From Chionis minor (Eukaryota; Chordata; Aves; Charadriiformes; Chionididae): a DNA stretch of 64,000 nt. Position numbers and translations under genes: made by a program. Below, piece by piece: positions 58,801-64,000 of the stretch (the first letter of the stretch is position 1; each line of letters begins with the position of its first letter). The stretch lies in NCBI GenBank assembly GCA_013398295.1, contig VZSF01003595.1, forward strand, positions 1 to 64,000, written 5' to 3'. The notes beneath the pieces are model-generated. The model did no database searches, was not told where the DNA came from, and saw nothing but the letters and a program-made list of their open reading frames with translations.

Positions 58801-61800
58801 AAGGATTCATTTATGATTTTGCTACCAACTTAATATAAATGTAACCCAAGCTTTGCTTTGCTTTTTGATCTGTCTCCAAAGGCTTTATCAATGTTCTTGG
58901 GAGGAGCACCAGCAGGGCCAGCAGGTACAGGGAAAACGGAAACAACCAAGGATCTGGCCAAAGCACTGGGCTTGCTGTGTGTAGTGACAAACTGCGGAGA
59001 AGGCATGGATTTCAAAGTAAGAGTTAAAGATCTGTTCCCGAATAAAGTGCCAGTTACTGCTCTTTTCCAGTGCTCAGGATAAGGACATATTTTGAACTTC
59101 TGCATATGCACCTCCCTTAGAGACACCATGCTGATTGATAATGAAAAATAGCAAAAAATGTCTATTTTGAATAAATTCTTGAAGAAATTTCAGGTGCTTT
59201 CAAGCAGGAGAGCAATGACTAGGTGATATGTGTTTAAGCTCCTCATAGGCAATCTGCCCTTGGCAAGTAATTATTTCAAGACGTTATGACAGATTGCTAG
59301 CTCCTGCATATGGAAAAAATCCAGAGTTTTTACCCAGTCATTAAGAGTTTTAGCATACTCCAAAATTTGCTGATGCTGAGTGTTTTGTATATTCATTGCT
59401 GATGTTTTTCTTGTTGTTCTTTCTAGGCAGTTGGTAAAATTTTCTCTGGTCTCGCCCAGTGTGGAGCATGGGGATGCTTTGATGAATTCAATCGTATCGA
59501 TGCTTCTGTGCTTTCAGTCATTTCTTCTCAGATTCAGACTATTCGAAATGCTTTAATGAATCAGCTGAAAACATTTCAGGTAAACATTAAAAAAGAAGAG
59601 TAGTTGTGAAGGCTGATCTTGGTTTTGAGGCCAAGATTCAGAGTTGGACCCCATCATTAGATGCTTCTTTTGTAATTGATTTGTGCTGAACGTTTCAAAC
59701 TCCTGAGTATCTACTCTCAGTTTCAGAGATGTTAAATCCTTGCTGATTTCCTAATCCTTTTCTAAGTTCTTCCATTGTGAAGTGGGATAAAAGTAAGCTA
59801 AATAGGATAATAGTAAGTAAATGGAATAATAGTATAGTAGTAATTAGGGAGAGGAGTAACTTAACTTGATGTGGATTGTGAGGCTTTATTTACTCATGTT
59901 TATTGAAATTAAAAACCCTCAAACAGAAAACTTGATTGTGAAGTGTGAAATGTCTTGATGTTTATATGCAAGATACAAACAGTGGGATGAATGTGTCTGG
60001 ATGACTACCTAAAGCTAAATATTTTAACATGTTGTCCTAAATGACTGCCCCAGTATTGCTGGTTTTCTCTTTGAGCAAATAGTACTATTTGTTTCAATTC
60101 CAAATACACATTGTTCTAACGTTTTCTTATGCCTTTAGTTTGAAGGACAAGAAATTACCCTTGACAGCCGAATGGGCATTTTTATTACGATGAATCCTGG
60201 TTATGCTGGCCGGACTGAACTCCCTGAGTCTGTAAAAGCTTTGTTCAGGCCTGTGGTTGTTATTGTACCAGATCTTCAGCAAATCTGTGAGATCATGCTC
60301 TTTTCTGAAGGGTTCCTGATGGCAAAGGTAAGAAAATTTTATTGCTACCCATACCTATGTACACACCCATGTATGCATAGCATTTGGTTGCAACTTACAC
60401 ATTTGTGATTCTCTGACTTAAATCTCAAACAGATGCTTGCCAAAAAGATGACGGTGCTATACAAGCTGGCAAAGGAGCAACTTTCTAAGCAACATCACTA
60501 TGATTTTGGACTGCGAGCCCTTAAATCAGTGTTGGTAATGGCTGGAGAACTGAAAAGAGGATCAGCAGACCTCAGTGAGGTAGATTTGCTGCTTAGTTAC
60601 ACTGGGCAGATCATCTTTTTCATTAGGAAGAGGATGTGTTTGCACATGTAGTAGTTTACTACACTGCGTAGTTTGTCTGCGTTGGAGATAGGAGCACCGG
60701 TGTTATTTGTCTTATTATTTCACTTTGTTCTTACTGAGGTTCTTCATGCCCTCTGCCAGCAAGTTCCCATCAGACCTCAAGTCAAAGTAGGGAAATCTAT
60801 AGAAGATGAGGTATTTTACTTCTTGTTAAGTTCAGGATGCAAATAGCCAGATGTATGTCTCTGGATGAATAGCAAAAGCTGATTTTTGAACAGAGTGCTC
60901 CAGTCATGCAGTTGTTAATTGTGTAGCTCAAGTAGTACAGTATACTTATAAATGAAAAAAATTCAATACTGCATTGCTTTTTATGGCTTTCTTTTACACA
61001 TATATTTTATTTCTATATGTACGGTTGTGATACCCAGTTGCCTGGGAAATTCTTATTCAAATTTCTTCTTAAAAACTTGGAGGCAGCTGAAGGAAACCCT
61101 TCTATAAAGTTATATACAGATGCACATTGCAGGTTGTCAGGAAGTTGAGGTCTAAATGATGCTCTCAAGGGGACTAGAGAACTTGGGTATGTTCATAAAA
61201 CAGTTTGTTATTTTAACATAAAATCAGAGAAGCTGTGGTGTGGGCCACTCCAGCCATTTGGCATTTGGTTAATATGGTAGAAAAAGGCTGTGTGTTATTC
61301 TTAGTTCTTGGTCTGCTTAATATAAAATAACCTTTCTTTCCACTAGTAACTGGTGCCAAGGAAACATTCTCAAACCTGTACTGAAGTAATCAGGCAATAG
61401 TTTTTGAGATGTTTGCAGTTGCTATATATTAGATAATTGGTTAGCTATTTGGTAAAGATGTATTCTGCTATGTTTTCTCCAGGAAGTTGTATTGATGAGA
61501 GCTCTACGAGATATGAATCTTCCTAAATTTGTCTTTGAAGATGTACCTCTCTTCCTTGGCCTAATCTCTGACCTGTTTCCTGGCCTGGATTGCCCCCGAG
61601 TCCGCTATCCTAATTTTAATGATGCCGTAGAACAAGTGCTGGAAGAAGGGGGTTATGTTGTTTTACCGGACCAGGTATTAAAAATGTTAATTGCTTGTGG
61701 TTTTGTTGTAAACATTAGGCTGGATATGCATTGCTGCACTCCAGAGTGGCTTGAGGAAAGCTTAACTGATACAGACCAGTCTTGTCCATAGGAGAGTTAT

Positions 61801-64000
61801 GGACAGCAGTCTATTGAATCAATATTTATTTTTCAGGTGGATAAAGTAGTTCAGATGTATGAGACAATGTTAACTCGTCACACTACAATGGTAGTTGGAC
61901 CTACTGGAGGTGGGAAGTCAGTTGTCATTAATGCTTTATGCCAGGCCCAAAACAAGTGAGTATTGAATTTGATACATGGAGACCTTGTTGTAAGATGGCA
62001 TAGACTGCATTATTCAGCCTAGACTGCGTTATTCAGCCCTGTGTAGTCATGACAAGATCAACAGCTAATCGTAATATTTGTTTGGGTTAACATGAGATGG
62101 TATTGTGTCATTTTAATATAGCTTTTTGTGCTGTATCTCTAGGCTGGGATTATTGACAAAGCTTTACACATTGAACCCTAAAGCTATGAGTGTGATTGAA
62201 CTGTATGGGATCCTTGATCCTACCACACGAGACTGGACAGATGGAGTCCTGTCAAACATTTTTCGGGATATCAACAGGCCTACTGACAAGAAAGAGCGAA
62301 GGTAGACAGCTAGAAATCATTGTCATCATTTTTAGATACTGAGTTTTACATCAATATTTTATTTTATTTTATATTAAATGTTTGATACTGTACTATTAAA
62401 AAAAAAAAGCAAAAAGCTGAATAAATAGAAAGCATCTAGGGGTTATTCTGTCTTTGTGAGTTTCCAGCCTCAGTGAGATGGATGGAAACTATGTAATCAT
62501 CAAAAATGAATGGCAGGCTTCAAAACACCTGGACTGACATTGACACCATTGATGGCACATCTGAATTCTGAAACAGGTTGTTAAAATCCGAGGTTAGTCA
62601 GTGCTCCTTGGCTCCTGTATCCACAGGTACATTCTGTTTGATGGAGATGTGGATGCTCTGTGGGTTGAAAACATGAATTCTGTCATGGATGACAACAAGT
62701 TATTGACCCTGGCAAACGGGGAGCGCATTAGACTTCAGTCGCACTGTGCTTTGTTGTTTGAGGTAAGTAATGACTGTACCATTTAATGCACAAGAAGGGT
62801 TACATACCCTTCATTGCAGAGCCCAATGGCTCTGCAAAGTCTGAAAGGCAGCTAGTGTGGCTGTTCTTTGTTTAAGTGTATGATTATCTTGTATGATTAT
62901 TTTATAGGTTGGTGACTTACAGTATGCATCTCCTGCCACGGTATCCCGCTGTGGAATGGTCTTTGTAGATCCTAAAAATCTGAAATATAAACCCTACTGG
63001 CAGAAGTGGATCCAAGAAAGAGGAAATGAGGTGGGAATTTCTGCACTTGTTCAGAGAGTATCTGTATTAAATACTGAACTGTAGACAGCTGTAAAAAAGC
63101 AACTTTGTAAAGGCAGTCTGATTTTATGACAACAAGTCTTATCACTAGGCCTGCAGCAGAGGGCTAAAGAGAGTTCCTAGCTTTTCTAACTTCTGGTTAT
63201 TTCTGAGAAGCGAAGAACCAAGAAATCAGTTTACCTGATCTCCAAAGAGTTAACAGTGAGATTGCTTAGGTCCTTGTTTCTTACACTTAGATTAAAAACT
63301 CAAGTTCACAGGGAGCTGAAGTAAGACAACTTGGTTGCTAGCACCTGATGAATGCAGATCTTTGCCTGCTGAAAACCCAGTCCATACAACAGTGGCACAT
63401 TTCTTCATGTAACTGTACCCTGTCTCTGGTAGAAGTGATTCCTGCAAGAACAATTGTACTTGGTCAGCCATATATGGATGGGAAGCTGTGCCGTCAAAAA
63501 CTGGCTTTCCAGGTTTCTGTGTGCTGAATTATTGTCCTTTTCGTTCCTCAGCAAGAGAGAATTGAATTGAATCGTCTCTTTCAAAAATATGTGCCCTACC
63601 TTATTGATATGATTGTAGAGGGAATTGCGGATGGCAGACATGGAGAAAGGCTGAAGACCATTGTTCCTCAAACAGATTTAAATATGGTAAGGAATAGAGA
63701 GTAATGGTTGAAAAAGTTTATCTAAAAAGAAGCAGTGGAGTGAGTAAAAACCACTCCAAAGAAAGCACAGGAGTCCATGCTGAAATGTCAGTTTGCTAGT
63801 GATGAGCAGAAAGAGATAACAGAAAGAATCAGTTCCTAACAATACTCTTCTACTGTCATTAATACTCATATCAATAGATACACCTGTAAGGACAAAAGAT
63901 CAGCAAACACTGAAACAACTGAAACCGTATTATTTACATTTTGTCTTGTTTTACAACAGGTGGTGCAGTTGACTGTGATGCTGGAAGCTCTACTTGTGCT
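34891..64000 (+). CDS. DNAH10: DNAH10, axonemal dynein heavy chain 10 (3' partial)
   Basis: DNAH10 is a heavy chain of the axonemal inner dynein arm (I1/f class) that drives ciliary and sperm-tail bending by ATP-powered stepping on microtubules. The window carries coding exons 1-42 and the first 41 nt of exon 43, about 2490 codons of an expected protein of about 4500 residues. Layout: variable N-terminus (exons 1-6), tail (7-20), linker region (21-32), AAA1 (33-37), AAA2 (38 onward). AAA3-6, the stalk and the C-terminal domain lie outside the window. The start was chosen for its position in the CpG-rich stretch, its Kozak context and in-phase joining to exon 2. Exon coordinates are in the block entries. 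Odd points are a GC donor after exon 6 and a duplicated donor at exon 10. The N-terminal 250 residues are poorly conserved, so exons 2-6 rest more on splice phase than on homology. Confidence 0.96.
35535..36973 (+). other. DNAH10: DNAH10 intron 2
   Basis: About 1.4 kb of AT-rich unique sequence. No repeat, second promoter or coding exon was recognised. Confidence 0.7.
38543..38570. repeat. Short perfect inverted repeat (DNAH10 intron 4)
   Basis: A 10-base arm TAGGAAACAG, an 8-base spacer, and the exact complement CTGTTTCCTA. It could form a small hairpin in the pre-mRNA. No known function assigned. Confidence 0.85.
39950..40656 (+). other. DNAH10: Probable GC-AG intron (DNAH10 intron 6)
   Basis: The donor is AAG|GCTAGT, close to the GC-donor consensus AG|GCAAGT; the acceptor is CCAATAG at 40650-40656. 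Exon 6 ends in phase 1 and exon 7 starts with GC, giving the codons gaa ggc and the conserved EG-IKLEMP junction. Read through, the frame meets TAG at 39952. Weak GT alternatives in the same phase exist upstream but would delete conserved residues. Confidence 0.82.
43203..43250 (+). repeat. DNAH10: 24-bp tandem duplication spanning a DNAH10 donor site
   Basis: Two adjacent 24-base copies (GATCTGTATGATATTTTGCA then GGTA; the second has A for G at base 6) overlap the end of exon 10. Each copy carries its own CAG|GTAG donor, at 43224 and 43248. The 24-base difference is exactly eight codons (VDLYDILQ), so both donors keep the frame. Human DNAH10 fits the shorter exon. Confidence 0.92.
50178..51374 (+). 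other. DNAH10: DNAH10 intron 19
   Basis: About 1.2 kb of unique AT-rich sequence with a CR1 fragment near its end. Open frames at 50544-50804 and similar places have no homology I recognise. Confidence 0.7.
51098..51308 (+). mobile_element. CR1 LINE 3' end (DNAH10 intron 19)
   Basis: Sense-oriented, 5'-truncated CR1: TTCTTCTCTGAAAGGGTTAT, GGAACAGGCTGCCCAGGGAA, CCATCCCTGGGGGTATTTAA, GGTTGGACTTGATGATCTTA, then three ATTCTATG units at the 3' end. The intact octamer tail marks the true 3' terminus. It ends about 65 bp before the exon 20 acceptor. Confidence 0.92.
52321..58589 (+). other. DNAH10: DNAH10 exons 21-32: linker region (DHC N-terminal region 2)
   Basis: Exons 52321-52479, 52831-52947, 53020-53122, 53345-53523, 54201-54412, 54729-54885, 55322-55555, 55651-55773, 56569-56802, 57322-57545, 58042-58311, 58406-58589. 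They encode about 730 residues ending at the base of AAA1. This region forms the linker, the mechanical element that swings across the AAA ring. Landmarks: EEWSQTLW-type segment [119 protein letters not shown] and [20 protein letters not shown]. Very highly conserved from about exon 27 on. Confidence 0.96.
52586..52665 (-). mobile_element. Short CR1 LINE fragment (DNAH10 intron 21)
   Basis: About 80 bp resembling the reverse complement of a CR1 3' end: CAGAATCACAGTATTGCTGA, GGTTAGAAGGGGTGTCTGG, AGTCCAAACCCCCTTCTC. It is more diverged than the other copies. Confidence 0.75.
58882..61674 (+). other. DNAH10: DNAH10 exons 33-37: AAA1 ATPase module
   Basis: Exons 58882-59016, 59427-59579, 60139-60327, 60433-60579, 61483-61674. 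AAA1 is the main ATP-hydrolysing site of dynein. Walker [11 protein letters not shown] is at about residues 1993-2002 in exon 33, Walker B CFDEFNRI at about 2043-2050 in exon 34, and the sensor-I region [14 protein letters not shown] is in exon 35. Exons 36-37 continue with [16 protein letters not shown] and [19 protein letters not shown]. All catalytic residues are present, so an active site is expected. I found no missing exon between 60580 and 61482; the join [12 protein letters not shown] is continuous with the family. Confidence 0.97.
61837..64000 (+). other. DNAH10: DNAH10 exons 38-43: AAA2 module (cut by window end)
   Basis: Exons 61837-61955, 62143-62301, 62627-62762, 62908-63030, 63552-63686 and 63960 to beyond 64000. 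The AAA2 P-loop is GPTGGGKS at about residues 2274-2281. The Walker B-like FDGDVDALW is in exon 40, and [15 protein letters not shown] in exon 41. AAA2 binds ATP structurally in dyneins. Exon 43 begins [12 protein letters not shown] and is truncated by the window. Confidence 0.96.
62001..62038 (+). repeat. 19-bp tandem duplication (DNAH10 intron 38)
   Basis: TAGACTGCATTATTCAGCC is followed directly by the same unit with one A-to-G change. Intronic, no coding effect. Confidence 0.9.

Overview
The window is vertebrate nuclear DNA, almost certainly from a bird. Every gene is split into many short exons with GT-AG introns. The recognisable interspersed repeats are CR1 LINE fragments with the ATTCTATG-type 3' tail, and spacing between genes is short. 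I cannot name the species from sequence alone.

Four protein-coding genes lie head to tail on the + strand. The order GTF2H3 - TCTN2 - ATP6V0A2 - DNAH10 matches my recollection of human 12q24.31. (1) 103-4395: GTF2H3, the p34 subunit of TFIIH, missing only its first coding exon; intron 5 looks like a U12-type intron. (2) 5917-16233: TCTN2 (tectonic-2), complete in 18 coding exons, about 718 aa. (3) 17115-33676: ATP6V0A2, the V-ATPase a2 subunit, complete in 20 coding exons, about 850 aa. (4) 34891-64000: DNAH10, an axonemal inner-arm dynein heavy chain, with 42 complete coding exons and the start of a 43rd, about 2490 codons. It runs off the window inside the AAA2 region. All exon joins were checked by reading frame: every exon length fits the phases of its neighbours.

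The three starts inside the window (TCTN2, ATP6V0A2, DNAH10) sit in GC- and CpG-rich promoter stretches. Distances from one stop codon to the next start codon are about 1.5, 0.9 and 1.2 kb. Introns are mostly AT-rich unique sequence with homopolymer T tracts, five CR1 fragments and a few micro-duplications. I see no tRNA, rRNA, CRISPR, viral or bacterial content, and no convincing minus-strand gene.

The genes are not a pathway. TCTN2 (ciliary transition zone) and DNAH10 (ciliary motility) are both cilium genes. GTF2H3 (transcription/DNA repair) and ATP6V0A2 (organelle acidification) are general cell-biology genes. I found no undescribed system. The points most worth a second look are splice-level: the U12-type intron in GTF2H3, a GC-AG intron in DNAH10 whose read-through would hit a stop at once, and an in-frame 24-bp duplication that creates two alternative donor sites in DNAH10.
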